Assembly: GCF_023913775.1 (NCBI RefSeq) | Contig: NZ_JAMXAX010000002.1 | Coordinates: 60,808 to 124,807, forward strand | Origin: Acidovorax facilis | Lineage (GTDB): Bacteria > Pseudomonadota > Gammaproteobacteria > Burkholderiales > Burkholderiaceae_C | Length of the DNA stretch: 64,000 bases | Direction: 5' to 3' | Shown: one piece after another, positions 43,785 through 52,732 of the stretch | Layout: each line of letters begins with the position of its first letter | How positions within the stretch are numbered: position 1 is the stretch's first letter | Notes under the pieces: model-generated | What the model was told of the DNA's origin: nothing | Seen by the model: the letters and a program-made list of their open reading frames with translations, nothing else | Database searches by the model: none | Program-made: the position numbers and the translations under genes

Positions 43785-44993
43785 ATGGTGGGGTCTGTTC
43801 TCGTCGGCATGCTGTGTGCTCACCTGCTGTGCTTCGCGGTGATGTTTTTGCTCATCAGCAAGCGCTTGCAGGGCAAGAAGATGGGCATGGATTTTTTTGC
43901 CATGGGCAACTTGCTGCTGGGGCTTGCCTATGTACTGCAGTTGGTGGAAGGCGGCCCGGCCTGGAGCATGATGAGCGTGGTTAACCACACCCTCACCCTG
44001 GCGGCCCCGATCACCTATGGCCTCGGGGTCATGCGGTTCCTTGGATTTCCCGCGCCGCTGTGGCGGCCGCTGGCGGCATTTGTACTCGCCTACTCCACCG
44101 CACAGGCACTGATTCAGTGGAGCTTGGGGCCGGTCGCCCGCTACGCCATGCTGTCCGGGATGTCTGCGCTGCTGTTCCTGGTCATGACGCTCGCGGCACT
44201 CTATGGTGTTCGCACATTCGCCAAGCACCTGTACCGCGAAATGGCATTTTTCGCGCTCCTGATCAGTGGCATCTGCATTCTGAACGCAATCAAGTTCATA
44301 AGGCTACTCCAGGGCGGACTGGAAGTGCTGCACATGGACAGCAGCTTTCAGATGGTGTTCTACATCTATATGTCGTCCCTGGCGACGGTGGTGCCACCCT
44401 TCATGATTTGGCTGGTGTTCCGGCGCCTGACCGATGATCTGAGCCAGATGGCGGCGCGCGATCCCATGACGCAACTGCTCAATCGCCGGGGGCTTTCAGA
44501 AGCGCTGGAGCAACACTTCAACCTCCACAACGTCGCGCCCGCTTACTTGCTGCTGCTGGACGTGGACCACTTCAAACGTATCAACGACACCTACGGACAC
44601 CAGGCTGGCGACACCGTGCTGCGCCATGTTGCAGATGTGCTGCGCACCACCGTGCGCCGAGGCGACCTGACGGGCCGCATAGGAGGAGAAGAGTTTGTGG
44701 CTGTCTGCCTCGACAGTGATGATGTCGGCGTCGTGCAGTTGGCAGAACGACTGCGCGCAGCGGTCGAAGAACAGGCCATTCACGTGAGCGGCCACGACAA
44801 ACCGCTGCACTGCACCGTCACCATTGGTGTGTCACCCCGGTTCGCCAACGGCCACGCCTTGGAGAAGGCCCTGCGGGCTGCCGATGTCGCGCTTTACCAG
44901 GGCAAGGCAGCTGGGCGCAACCGGATCGAGAAGGCCCATGCATTCGCTCATATCGCACCATTGCCAGGCGCTGGCGCCTCTGCGACCACCTGA
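43785..44993 (+). CDS. Membrane diguanylate cyclase
   Basis: 402 residues. About six transmembrane helices (1-225) with an unclassified MASE-like sensor, then one GGDEF domain (about 235-395). The active-site loop RIGGEEFVAV is intact and an RRGD inhibitory site sits five residues before it, so it should make c-di-GMP and be product-inhibited. ATG 43785 is preferred: GAAGGA lies upstream and the protein then starts with the first helix. Last gene of a trhO-GST-cyclase run and followed by a strong terminator. Confidence 0.9.
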   Translation: MVGSVLVGMLCAHLLCFAVMFLLISKRLQGKKMGMDFFAMGNLLLGLAYVLQLVEGGPAWSMMSVVNHTLTLAAPITYGLGVMRFLGFPAPLWRPLAAFVLAYSTAQALIQWSLGPVARYAMLSGMSALLFLVMTLAALYGVRTFAKHLYREMAFFALLISGICILNAIKFIRLLQGGLEVLHMDSSFQMVFYIYMSSLATVVPPFMIWLVFRRLTDDLSQMAARDPMTQLLNRRGLSEALEQHFNLHNVAPAYLLLLDVDHFKRINDTYGHQAGDTVLRHVADVLRTTVRRGDLTGRIGGEEFVAVCLDSDDVGVVQLAERLRAAVEEQAIHVSGHDKPLHCTVTIGVSPRFANGHALEKALRAADVALYQGKAAGRNRIEKAHAFAHIAPLPGAGASATT

Positions 44994-45046
44994 TCGAATG
45001 CTCCCGAAACCTGGGTTCTCAGCGTGAAGACCTGCCATGCCAACGC

Positions 45047-45082
45047 AAAAAAAAATGGCGCTCACAAGGAGCGCCTTTTTTT
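45047..45082. terminator. Bidirectional rho-independent terminator
   Basis: GGCGCT (45057-45062), loop CACAAGG, AGCGCC (45070-45075), then seven T. An A-run at 45047-45055 provides the T-run for the minus strand. It separates the diguanylate cyclase from the convergent dsbB gene. Confidence 0.9.
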
Positions 45083-45127
45083 CTGATGCAAGTTACGGGC
45101 TACGACAAGCGAGCCGACCCCGGCGCA

Positions 45128-45667
45128 TCAAGCCATCGAGTAACCGGAACCCCGACGATTGCCGCTGGTGAACCCGCGCACCAACAGCGCCAGCAGCACC
45201 ACCGCAAACCCCACAAAACACACAAACGACCAGTTGGCTATCGAGCCGCCCAGGAAGGTCCAGTCAATCGCAGCGCAGTCACCGGAGCCCCGGAAGATCA
45301 TGGGGATGGCGCGGCTGATGGGATAGTTTTCGATCATGCCGTAGAAGTCGCGGCCGCAGGTGGCGACTTCGGGTGGGTACCACTGCAGCCAGCTCTGGCG
45401 GGCCGCCACGAAGGCGCCGAAGCCGGATGCGATCAGGGCCAGCGCGCCCCAGCCCATCCACCAGCCTTTTGAGCCCCTAGCGCTTGCCAGACCTGTGAAG
45501 ATTGCTACACCAATGAGAGCATAGCGCTGCACGATGCACATGGGGCATGGCTCCAGGCCCACCACATGCTGCAGGTACATGCCAAACGCCAGCATGGCCA
45601 CGCAGGCCACACTGATCAACGCCAGCACGCGGCGCGGGGCCTGATCGATCCAGTTCAACACCATCAT
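45128..45667 (-). CDS. dsbB: Disulfide bond formation protein B
   Basis: 179-residue, four-helix inner-membrane DsbB, which reoxidises DsbA with quinone. The first periplasmic loop has the redox pair in EPCPMCIVQRYALI. The second loop has Cys in VATCGRDFYGM and Cys in GSGDCA. A linker at about residues 58-68 (TGLASARGSKGW) is encoded by DNA (45471-45505) that resembles half of an AGCGCTT palindromic repeat, possibly an old in-frame insertion. No dsbA nearby. ATG 45667 or the next codon's ATG could be used. Confidence 0.93.
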   Translation of the reverse strand: MMVLNWIDQAPRRVLALISVACVAMLAFGMYLQHVVGLEPCPMCIVQRYALIGVAIFTGLASARGSKGWWMGWGALALIASGFGAFVAARQSWLQWYPPEVATCGRDFYGMIENYPISRAIPMIFRGSGDCAAIDWTFLGGSIANWSFVCFVGFAVVLLALLVRGFTSGNRRGSGYSMA

Positions 45668-45734
45668 TCTTATCCCTCATCCAACAGTAACCGCCCAGGG
45701 CATTGCCTCTGAAACCGTCACAGCCCAAACGCGC

Positions 45735-45810
45735 GGACGGCCAGCAAGGGCCGTCCCACAGCAAAGGCCGTCGTCCCCCTCAGGGGAAGACGCGAAGCGG
45801 CTCAGGGGGA
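45735..45810 (-). repeat. Stop-linked GC-rich repeat, copy R4
   Basis: Reading on the minus strand it begins with TCCCCCTGAGCCGCTTCGCG one base after the cysA TGA and continues through a second CCCCTGAGGGGG block and AAGGGCCGT-like elements. It is the most diverged of the four copies. Confidence 0.6.
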
Positions 45811-45811
45811 G

Positions 45812-46936
45812 TCAAATCCCAGCAGCGTGATCCAAGAACACTCGGGCGCGGCGTGGTGTGACCACCAGCGTTTCGCCCTCTTTGAAACCCATTTCCTTGA
45901 ATTGCTGCGCAGGGATCTGCGCTTCAATCAAGGATTCTGGGGACGCATTGTCCGCTGGTTTGTGGTCGTCGGAGGGAATAAGTTCCAGCCTTGCAATCGG
46001 GCCCACCACAATGGCGCGGCTGAGCTGGGCCACGATGCCGCGCGGGCGGCCTTCGGCGTCGAGCCCTGCACCGGGCGAATAGCGCTCCACATCCAGGTCG
46101 TGCGGGCGCACGTAGGCAAAGGCCTTGGCGTTCTGCGCCTGGCTGTGCTCGGGCGAGTCGATCTGCATGCCGTCCAGGTGCACCAGGCCTTCATGGGCGC
46201 GACCGTGGAACAGGTTCACATCACCCAAAAAGCCATACACAAACGGACTGGCTGGCTGGTCCCATACCTGCTGGGGCGAGCCGCTTTGCTCAATGCGGCC
46301 CTGGTTGATCACCACCACGCGGTCGGCCACTTCCAGCGCTTCTTCCTGGTCATGGGTCACGAAGATCGAGGTGACATGCAGTTCGTCGTGCAGGCGGCGC
46401 AGCCAGCGGCGCAGTTCCTTGCGCACCTTGGCGTCCAGGGCGCCGAAGGGTTCGTCGAGCAGCAGCACCTTGGGCTCCACCGCCAGGGCACGGGCCAGGG
46501 CGATGCGCTGGCGCTGGCCACCGGACAGCTGCGAGGGGTAGCGCTCGGCCAACCAGTCGAGCTGCACGAGCTTGAGCAGGTCAGTCACCTTTTGCTTGAT
46601 CTGTGCCTCGCTCGGTCGCTCTTTGCGGGGCTTCACGCGCAGGCCGAAGGCCACGTTCTCGAACACCGTCATGTGGCGGAACAGTGCGTAGTGCTGGAAC
46701 ACAAAGCCCACGTTGCGCTCGCGCACATGAACGTCGGTCGTGTCTTCGCCGCTGAAGTGGATGGTGCCCACATCGGCCGTCTCCAGCCCCGCGATGATGC
46801 GCAGCAGCGTGGTCTTGCCGCAGCCCGAAGGGCCCAGCAGCGCTATGAGTTCGCCCGAGGCAATGTCCAGGCTCACATCGCGCAGGGCCTGGAAGTCGCC
46901 AAACTGTTTGCTGACGTTGCGGATTTCAATGCTCAT
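45812..46936 (-). CDS. cysA: Sulfate/thiosulfate ABC transporter ATP-binding protein
   Basis: 374 residues. ABC ATPase with Walker [10 protein letters not shown], signature LSGGQRQR, Walker [13 protein letters not shown] and switch His in VTHDQEEA. The C-terminal regulatory beta domain typical of CysA/MalK follows (from about 245). It powers the CysT-CysW permease for sulfate and thiosulfate import. ATG 46936; 13 nt downstream of cysW. Last gene of the sbp-cysT-cysW-cysA operon and followed one base later by repeat R4. Confidence 0.95.
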   Translation of the reverse strand: MSIEIRNVSKQFGDFQALRDVSLDIASGELIALLGPSGCGKTTLLRIIAGLETADVGTIHFSGEDTTDVHVRERNVGFVFQHYALFRHMTVFENVAFGLRVKPRKERPSEAQIKQKVTDLLKLVQLDWLAERYPSQLSGGQRQRIALARALAVEPKVLLLDEPFGALDAKVRKELRRWLRRLHDELHVTSIFVTHDQEEALEVADRVVVINQGRIEQSGSPQQVWDQPASPFVYGFLGDVNLFHGRAHEGLVHLDGMQIDSPEHSQAQNAKAFAYVRPHDLDVERYSPGAGLDAEGRPRGIVAQLSRAIVVGPIARLELIPSDDHKPADNASPESLIEAQIPAQQFKEMGFKEGETLVVTPRRARVFLDHAAGI

Positions 46937-46949
46937 GGTGTTTGTTCCT

Positions 46950-47858
46950 TCAGCGTGCGTTCGGCAGGGGTGCGGGCCGCTCGGGGGGCAATTCGGCGGC
47001 CGCCTTGAGTGCCTGCTCGTTGCGGTGTTCGGCAATCGTCTTGATGACCAGCGTGACCAGGGCCAACAAAGCCAGCAGCGAGGCTGCGGCAAACGCAGCC
47101 ACCGATTGGTATTCGTTGTAGAGAATTTCGACATGCAGCGGGATGGTGTTGGTCTGCCCACGGATGTGGCCCGACACCACGGATACCGCGCCAAACTCGC
47201 CCATGGCCCGCGCATTGCACAGGATCACGCCGTACAGCAGGCCCCACTTGATGTTGGGCAGCGTCACGTACCAGAAAGTCTGCCAGCCGGTGGCCCCCAG
47301 CACGATGGCTGCCTGCTCCTCATCGTTGCCCTGGGCCTGCATCAGCGGGATCAGCTCGCGAGCGATGAACGGAAAGGTCACGAACACGGTGGCCAGCACG
47401 ATGCCCGGCACGGCAAAGATGATCTTGATGTCGTGTGCCTGCAGCCAGGGGCCAAACCAGCCCTGTGCGCCGAACATCAGCACATAGATCAGGCCCGCCA
47501 CCACGGGCGACACCGAGAACGGCAGGTCCACCAACGTGGTCAAGAACGCCTTGCCCTTGAACTCGTACTTGGCAATACACCAGGCCGCTGCCACGCCAAA
47601 CACCAGGTTCAGCGGCACCGCAATCAGCGCGGTGATGAGTGTGAGCTTGATGGCTGACCAGGCGTCGGGTTCACGCAGACCCTCCAGGTAAGCGCCAAAG
47701 CCTTTGCGCAGCGCCTCGGCGAACACGGCGGCCAGCGGCAACACCAGGAACAGCAGCATGAAGGCGAGCGCGACAGCAATCAGGGTGTAGCGCACCCACG
47801 GTGATTCGGTCGTGCCCGCTTGGGCGCGGCGTATGGTTCGGGAGTTGTTGCCGCTCAT
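46950..47858 (-). CDS. cysW: Sulfate ABC transporter permease CysW
   Basis: 302-residue inner-membrane permease, six helices, with the EAA loop visible in the [20 protein letters not shown] segment that contacts CysA. The N-terminal 20 residues are basic and cytoplasmic. ATG 47858 overlaps the cysT stop by 4 nt, which fixes the start and indicates translational coupling. Confidence 0.94.
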   Translation of the reverse strand: MSGNNSRTIRRAQAGTTESPWVRYTLIAVALAFMLLFLVLPLAAVFAEALRKGFGAYLEGLREPDAWSAIKLTLITALIAVPLNLVFGVAAAWCIAKYEFKGKAFLTTLVDLPFSVSPVVAGLIYVLMFGAQGWFGPWLQAHDIKIIFAVPGIVLATVFVTFPFIARELIPLMQAQGNDEEQAAIVLGATGWQTFWYVTLPNIKWGLLYGVILCNARAMGEFGAVSVVSGHIRGQTNTIPLHVEILYNEYQSVAAFAAASLLALLALVTLVIKTIAEHRNEQALKAAAELPPERPAPLPNAR

Positions 47859-48694
47859 GCTGGAGCCCCCGCATGGCGGCGCTGCCATGCCTGTAGTGCG
47901 TTGATGACCAAGAGCAAGATGAACGAGATCACGAGCATCACCACGGCCACGGCCGTGGCGCCTGCGTAGTCGTACTGCTCCAGCTTGCCGATGATGATGA
48001 GGGGCGTGATCTCCGACACCATGGGCATGTTGCCTGCGATGAAGATGACCGAACCGTACTCCCCCACCGCCCGCGCAAATGCCATGGCAAAGCCGGTGAG
48101 CAGCGCGGGCGTGATGGAGGGCAGGATGACCTTGGTAAAGGTCTGCAGGCGCGTGGCACCCAGGCAGGTGGCGGCTTCTTCCAGCTCCTTCTCGGCATCT
48201 TCCAGCACGGGCTGCACGGTGCGCACCACAAACGGCAGCCCGATGAAGATCAGCGCAATCACGATGCCTGCGGGCTTGAACGCGAGCTGGATACCCATGG
48301 GCTCCAGAATGCTGCCCACCCAACCATTGCCTGCCAACAGTGCGGTCAGCGAAATGCCGGCCACAGCGGTGGGCAGCGCAAACGGCAGGTCCACCAGCGC
48401 GTCCACGATCTTCTTGCCCGGAAACTTGTAGCGCACCAGCACCCAGGCGATCAGCAGGCCAAACACCAGGTTCACCAGCGCCGCGAGAAACGATGCGCCA
48501 AAGGTCAGCCGGTACGAAGCCATCACACGCGGCGCGCTGATAGCCGCCCAGAACTGCTCCCAGGTGAGGGTGAAGGTCTTGAAAATCAGTGCCGACAGCG
48601 GGATCAGCACGATGATGCTCAGATAAAAGAGCGTGTAGCCCAGCGTCAGGCCGAAGCCTGGCAGCACCCTCTTGGCGCTCTTAGTTCTAGTCAT
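47855..48694 (-). CDS. cysT: Sulfate ABC transporter permease CysT
   Basis: 279-residue partner permease (CysU/CysT). Six helices and the EAA loop [20 protein letters not shown]. It pairs with CysW to form the sulfate channel. It begins 155 nt after sbp; that gap holds the stop-linked repeat R2. Confidence 0.94.
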   Translation of the reverse strand: MTRTKSAKRVLPGFGLTLGYTLFYLSIIVLIPLSALIFKTFTLTWEQFWAAISAPRVMASYRLTFGASFLAALVNLVFGLLIAWVLVRYKFPGKKIVDALVDLPFALPTAVAGISLTALLAGNGWVGSILEPMGIQLAFKPAGIVIALIFIGLPFVVRTVQPVLEDAEKELEEAATCLGATRLQTFTKVILPSITPALLTGFAMAFARAVGEYGSVIFIAGNMPMVSEITPLIIIGKLEQYDYAGATAVAVVMLVISFILLLVINALQAWQRRHAGAPA

Positions 48695-48740
48695 AGGAAG
48701 CTATTTTTTTACGCAGCGCTCAAAACTGGCGCGACCCAGC

Positions 48741-48845
48741 CTAGGGCCACCGTGCAAGGGCCGCCCCGCAGCACCGGTGGCGTCTCCCTTCCCGAATTGC
48801 GCAGCAATTCGAGAGAAGGGGGAAGGCGCACAGCGCCTCAGGGGG
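48741..48845 (-). repeat. Stop-linked GC-rich repeat, copy R2, inside the sulfate operon
   Basis: On the minus strand it starts CCCCCTGAGGCGCTGTGCGC four bases after the sbp TGA, continues through a strong hairpin (CGAATTGCTGCGCAATTCG, minus strand) and ends with CCACCGGTGCTG and GGCGGCCCTTGCACGGTGG. It fills most of the sbp-cysT gap. Confidence 0.75.
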
Positions 48846-48849
48846 ATGT

Positions 48850-49848
48850 TCACTTAGTGCTGTACAGCTTGTCGAACTGTCCGCCGTCGTTGAAGTGCAC
48901 CTTCTGCGCTTCGGTCAGCGAGCCGAAATACTTGGCCACGGTGAACTGCTTGAGCGGCTTGAAGGTGGCTTCGTACTTCTTGAGCACCTTTTCCGAGCGG
49001 GGCCGGATGGCATGCTTGGCGGCGATCTCCTGCGCCTCCTCTGAATACAGGTAGTCCAGGTAGGCTTTGGCCAGCTGGGCCGTACCCTTCTTGGCCACGG
49101 TGCGCTCCACCACGGCCACGGGGTTCTCGGCCACCACACTCACCGAGGGGTAAATCGCATCGACCTTGCCCGCGCCGAATTCACGGTCGATGGAGACCAC
49201 TTCGGATTCGAAGGTGATCAGCACATCGCCCTGGTTGCGCTGCAGGAAGGTGGCCGTGGCGTCACGCCCACCCTTGGCCAGCACGGGCACATTCTTGTAG
49301 AGCTTGCCCACGAACTCGGCAGCCTGTGCTTCGGTGCCGCCCTTTTCGCGCACGGCGCCCCAGGCGGCCAAGTAGGCATAGCGGCCATTGCCACCGGTCT
49401 TGGGGTTCACCACGATGACCTGGACACCGGGCTTGATGAGGTCTTCCCAGTCCTTGATGCCCTTGGGGTTGCCGTTGCGCACCAGGAACAGCATGGTCGA
49501 AGTGGTGGGCGATGCGTCGTGCGGGAATTTCTTGGCCCAGTCCTTAGCCACCACACCGCTGTCGGCCAGGAACTGCACGTCGGTGGTCGTGTTCATGGTC
49601 ACCACGTCGGCGGCCAGGCCGTCGTTCACGGCACGCGCCTGGGCGCTGGAGCCTGCGTGCGACTGGTCGATCTTCACGTCCTGGCCGGTGGTCTTCTTGT
49701 AGTGCGCGGCAAAGGCGGCGTTGTAGTCCTTGTAGAACTCACGGGCCACGTCGTACGACACGTTGAGCAGCGAATTCTGTGCGGCGGCCATGCCACTGGC
49801 GGCCAGGGCCAGGGAGGCGAAAAGAGTCTTGAGTTTCAAGGAAGTCAT
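48850..49848 (-). CDS. sbp: Sulfate/thiosulfate-binding periplasmic protein
   Basis: 332-residue type 2 periplasmic receptor. From ATG 49848 there is a clear signal peptide (LKTLFASLALAASGMAAAQ). Mature landmarks: LLNVSYDVAREFYKDYN, QSHAGSSAQARAV, VVTMNTTTDV and TGGNGRYAYLAAWG, all typical of the Sbp/CysP sulfate-binding family. It delivers sulfate to CysTWA encoded next on the same strand. The upstream region is very AT-rich (49900-49960) and includes an 18-bp motif (49920-49937) repeated before the hydrolase gene, possibly a regulator site. Confidence 0.94.
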   Translation of the reverse strand: MTSLKLKTLFASLALAASGMAAAQNSLLNVSYDVAREFYKDYNAAFAAHYKKTTGQDVKIDQSHAGSSAQARAVNDGLAADVVTMNTTTDVQFLADSGVVAKDWAKKFPHDASPTTSTMLFLVRNGNPKGIKDWEDLIKPGVQVIVVNPKTGGNGRYAYLAAWGAVREKGGTEAQAAEFVGKLYKNVPVLAKGGRDATATFLQRNQGDVLITFESEVVSIDREFGAGKVDAIYPSVSVVAENPVAVVERTVAKKGTAQLAKAYLDYLYSEEAQEIAAKHAIRPRSEKVLKKYEATFKPLKQFTVAKYFGSLTEAQKVHFNDGGQFDKLYSTK

Positions 49849-49919
49849 GGTGATGTCGCCCAAAAGATGCTGGAGATGCCGCATTGTGCGGAGGCATCTT
49901 TAAAACTCAAAAGAATATA

Positions 49920-49937
49920 TTTTTGTTAATTAATCGC
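49920..49937 (-). promoter_or_regulatory. AT-rich motif upstream of sbp, shared with hydrolase gene
   Basis: TTTTTGTTAATTAATCGC lies 72-89 bp before the sbp start. It matches 16 of 18 bases of the motif at 50710 in the same orientation. A CysB-like LysR activator is a reasonable guess given the sulfate genes, but its consensus is loose. Confidence 0.4.
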
Positions 49938-50018
49938 AATTTCGAATATAGATTTTTCAGAGGATCGCGTCGGGCCATTGCCTGATCCATCGGCAGCGGC
50001 CCCTGACTCGGAATTTCA

Positions 50019-50078
50019 AGCAAAAAAGAGCACCAGCGCTTTCTGGACAAGCGCAAAAAGCTATTAAATTTATAGCAA
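50019..50078. repeat. AGCGCTT palindromic repeat, copy F
   Basis: CAAGCAAAAAAGAGCACCAG, CGCTTTCTGGACAAGCGCAA, AAAGCTATTAAATTTATAGC. It occupies the spacer between the hydrolase gene's stop (50079) and the sbp promoter region. Confidence 0.75.
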
Positions 50079-50663
50079 TCAGACAGCAGCAGGCGACATG
50101 ATCGACCGCGCACCGGGTTGCGATGGCACCGTGTGATTCCCCTCCAGCGACTGCAGCAATGCCCAGCCCAAAGGCCATTCCCCGTGGCCGGAGTCGATAT
50201 TGATGTGCCCGGCGTTCTGCATACGCACAAACTCGCTGCCCCAGGCCCGCGCATAGGCGCCCGCCAGGCGGATGGGGCAAAACGGATCGTTGCTGCTGGC
50301 CACCACGATGCTGCGATAGGGCAACGCGGCATAGGGCACGGGCGCAAAGTCGCTCAGGATGGCGCGGCGCTCCGGGTCGGCCGGGGCCACCAGCAGCGCA
50401 CCACACACGCGGGCCGCTGCCTCGGGGCCCATATGAGAGGTAGCGATGCAGCCCAGGCTGTGCGCCACGATCACCACGGGGTTCGGCGCGGCCAACACGG
50501 TCTTTTCCAGTTGCCCCACCCAGGCCGTCCGGGTGGGCGTGATCCAGTCGTCCTGCACCACGCGGCGCGCATTGGGCAGGCGCTCAGCCCACAGGCTTTG
50601 CCAGTGTCCGGGGCCAGAGTCGCGCCAGCCGGGGACGATGATGATGGAGATGGTAGAGGTCAC
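50079..50663 (-). CDS. RBBP9/YdeN-family serine alpha/beta hydrolase
   Basis: 194 residues. N-terminal IIIVPGWRDSGPGHWQSLW is the family hallmark. The nucleophile Ser lies in VAHSLGC. The acid is in SSNDPFCP and the His in NAGHINIDSGHGEWP. Small cytoplasmic hydrolases of this family have broad esterase activity and unknown natural substrates. It lies upstream of sbp on the same strand but with its own promoter region, which shares the 50710 motif with sbp. Confidence 0.88.
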   Translation of the reverse strand: MTSTISIIIVPGWRDSGPGHWQSLWAERLPNARRVVQDDWITPTRTAWVGQLEKTVLAAPNPVVIVAHSLGCIATSHMGPEAAARVCGALLVAPADPERRAILSDFAPVPYAALPYRSIVVASSNDPFCPIRLAGAYARAWGSEFVRMQNAGHINIDSGHGEWPLGWALLQSLEGNHTVPSQPGARSIMSPAAV

Positions 50664-50709
50664 AGCATCGGCATTCTGCGAGCCGCGCTTTAAAACCCAA
50701 ACGACTTAA

Positions 50710-50727
50710 TTCTTGTTATTTAATCGC
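50710..50727 (-). promoter_or_regulatory. AT-rich motif upstream of hydrolase gene
   Basis: TTCTTGTTATTTAATCGC, 47-64 bp before the hydrolase start and nearly identical to the motif before sbp (49920). Shared regulation of the two genes is suggested. Confidence 0.4.
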
Positions 50728-50790
50728 CAAAACATCTAAAAAAAGCCTCAGTTCCTGCCCAAACAAACAAACATTGACTATCGAGTAAAT

Positions 50791-50814
50791 AAATTAAACC
50801 AAACGGTTTAATTT
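50791..50814. promoter_or_regulatory. Perfect 10-bp inverted repeat, TetR-type operator candidate
   Basis: AAATTAAACC, spacer AAAC, GGTTTAATTT. It lies in the 273-bp divergent region between the hydrolase gene and the chemoreceptor gene, 17 bp after a -35-like TTGACT (50774-50779). Its size and symmetry fit a TetR/FadR-type dimer, but no such regulator gene is in the window. Confidence 0.6.
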
Positions 50815-50936
50815 GCAACCAATCAGTACAATGTAACGAAATGCAAACATGTTGCCATGGCATGCCCCTCCAACGGGGACACCTGGCGGTTTGTATGGGC
50901 AACGTCGTCCCAAGACATCTTCAAGAGGCACCTTCA

Positions 50937-52589
50937 ATGCACACATGGAAAATCAGCCAGCGCCTGATGGCGGGCTTCGGCCTGGTCATCGTGGCTTTGC
51001 TCGGAATGTCGGTCTACAGCGTGCTCATTGCACGGGGCATCGATGGCGCATTGAGCGCCAATGCCACGCAAAACGCGGTCATCCAGCGCGCTGCCATCAA
51101 CTTCCGGGGTTCGGCCCACGACCGCTCCATCGCGGTGCGGGATGTGGTGCTGGCGCCCAACGACGAGGCGCGCAAAAAAGAGATTGAATCCATCGCGCGG
51201 CTGGCCGACTTCTATGCCCAGTCCGCCACGCAACTCGACAACGTGCTGAAAACCGCAAAAGAGGTCCCACCCGAAGTGGGCCCCCTGGTGCAGGCGCTCA
51301 AGGACATCGAAGCACGCACGGTGGCCACCACCAGCAAGGTGGTTGCACTGATACAGGCTGGCGACCGCGCGGGCGCCGAAGCCCTGCTCTGGGCCGAGGC
51401 CAAACCGCAGTACGAGCAATGGCTGGCCGCCGCCAACAAGCTCATCGACTACGAGGAAGGCCGCATCATCAAGAACAGCCAGACGGCCAACCAGGACGCC
51501 AGCCAATTCACCGGCGTGATGCTGTCCATCACCCTGCTGGCCGTGCTGATCAGCGTGGCGGTGACAGTGCTGGTATCGCGCAGCATTGGCCGCGAGCTGG
51601 GGGCAGAGCCCAGCGAAGTGCGCGCCGTGGTGCAGGCCATCCAGCAAGGCAACCTGACGGCGCACGTGCAGGTCAAGGCGGGCGACACCGGCAGCGTGAT
51701 GGTGGCCGTGCGCGACATGCAACAGCGCTTTCATGAACTGGTTTCGGCCGTGCGCGACAACATTGCGCAGCTGCGCACCACCAGCGACGACATCAGCAGT
51801 GGCAACCAGAACCTGGGCCACCGCACCGAACAAGCCGCCAGCAGCCTGGAGCAAACCGCCGCCAGCATGGAAGAGCTGACCGCCACCGTGCGCCAAAGCG
51901 CCGACTCGGCCCGCCAGGCCAACCAACTGGCCACCACCGCCGCCAGCACCGCCACCAAGGGCGGAGAGGTGATGCAGCAGGTGGTGAGCACCATGCAGGA
52001 CATCCACCACAGCAGCCAGAAGATCGCCGACATCATCGGCGTGATCGACGGCATTGCCTTCCAGACCAACATCCTCGCGCTCAATGCCGCCGTCGAGGCC
52101 GCCCGCGCGGGCGAGCAGGGGCGTGGCTTTGCGGTGGTAGCCACCGAGGTGCGCAGCCTGGCGCAGCGCAGCGCCGAGGCCGCCAAGGAGATCAAGGCGC
52201 TGATCCAGTCCAGCGTCGAAAAGGTGGGCTCAGGCACCCAGCTCGTAGCCAATGCGGGCGAGACCATGAACGAGATCGTGCAAGGCGTGCAGCGCGTGAA
52301 CGGCATCATCAGCGAGATCAGCACCGCCGCCGCCGAGCAGAGTGACGGCATATCGCAGGTCAACGTGGCCGTGACCCAGCTGGACCAGATGACCCAGCAA
52401 AACGGCGCACTGGTGGGCGAAAGCACTGCAGCCGCCGAGAACCTGCGCCAGCAGGCCCAGCGCCTGGCAGAGCTGGTGGCCGTGTTCCAGGTCAGCGGCA
52501 GCGCTGCAGCCGGCATGGGCACGCGCGCCACAGCGAGCCACCGGGGCAATGCCCTGCCCACCACCAGCGTGCGACGCCTCGCACACTGA
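50937..52589 (+). CDS. Methyl-accepting chemotaxis protein
   Basis: 550 residues of the Tsr/Tar-like class common in Comamonadaceae. TM1 (about 10-30), a periplasmic four-helix bundle (about 35-190), TM2 (about 192-214), HAMP (about 215-268) and the cytoplasmic signalling hairpin with the conserved tip: [20 protein letters not shown] followed by QGRGFAVVA. Candidate methylation helices flank it. No C-terminal NWETF pentapeptide. The ATG at 50937 puts TM1 at the right place. Ligand unknown. Confidence 0.93.
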   Translation: MHTWKISQRLMAGFGLVIVALLGMSVYSVLIARGIDGALSANATQNAVIQRAAINFRGSAHDRSIAVRDVVLAPNDEARKKEIESIARLADFYAQSATQLDNVLKTAKEVPPEVGPLVQALKDIEARTVATTSKVVALIQAGDRAGAEALLWAEAKPQYEQWLAAANKLIDYEEGRIIKNSQTANQDASQFTGVMLSITLLAVLISVAVTVLVSRSIGRELGAEPSEVRAVVQAIQQGNLTAHVQVKAGDTGSVMVAVRDMQQRFHELVSAVRDNIAQLRTTSDDISSGNQNLGHRTEQAASSLEQTAASMEELTATVRQSADSARQANQLATTAASTATKGGEVMQQVVSTMQDIHHSSQKIADIIGVIDGIAFQTNILALNAAVEAARAGEQGRGFAVVATEVRSLAQRSAEAAKEIKALIQSSVEKVGSGTQLVANAGETMNEIVQGVQRVNGIISEISTAAAEQSDGISQVNVAVTQLDQMTQQNGALVGESTAAAENLRQQAQRLAELVAVFQVSGSAAAGMGTRATASHRGNALPTTSVRRLAH

Positions 52590-52732
52590 GACCGCAGTGC
52601 GAACGGTAGGCCCGCAAGCTTGGGTGCGATGCGGTGCTGAAAACTATTTTTGATTTTTTTCGACACCTCTCAACCCCATTGACCCACCCCGTTCGTTTCA
52701 TACAGCACCACCACTTTTTTGATGGAGCTGCC

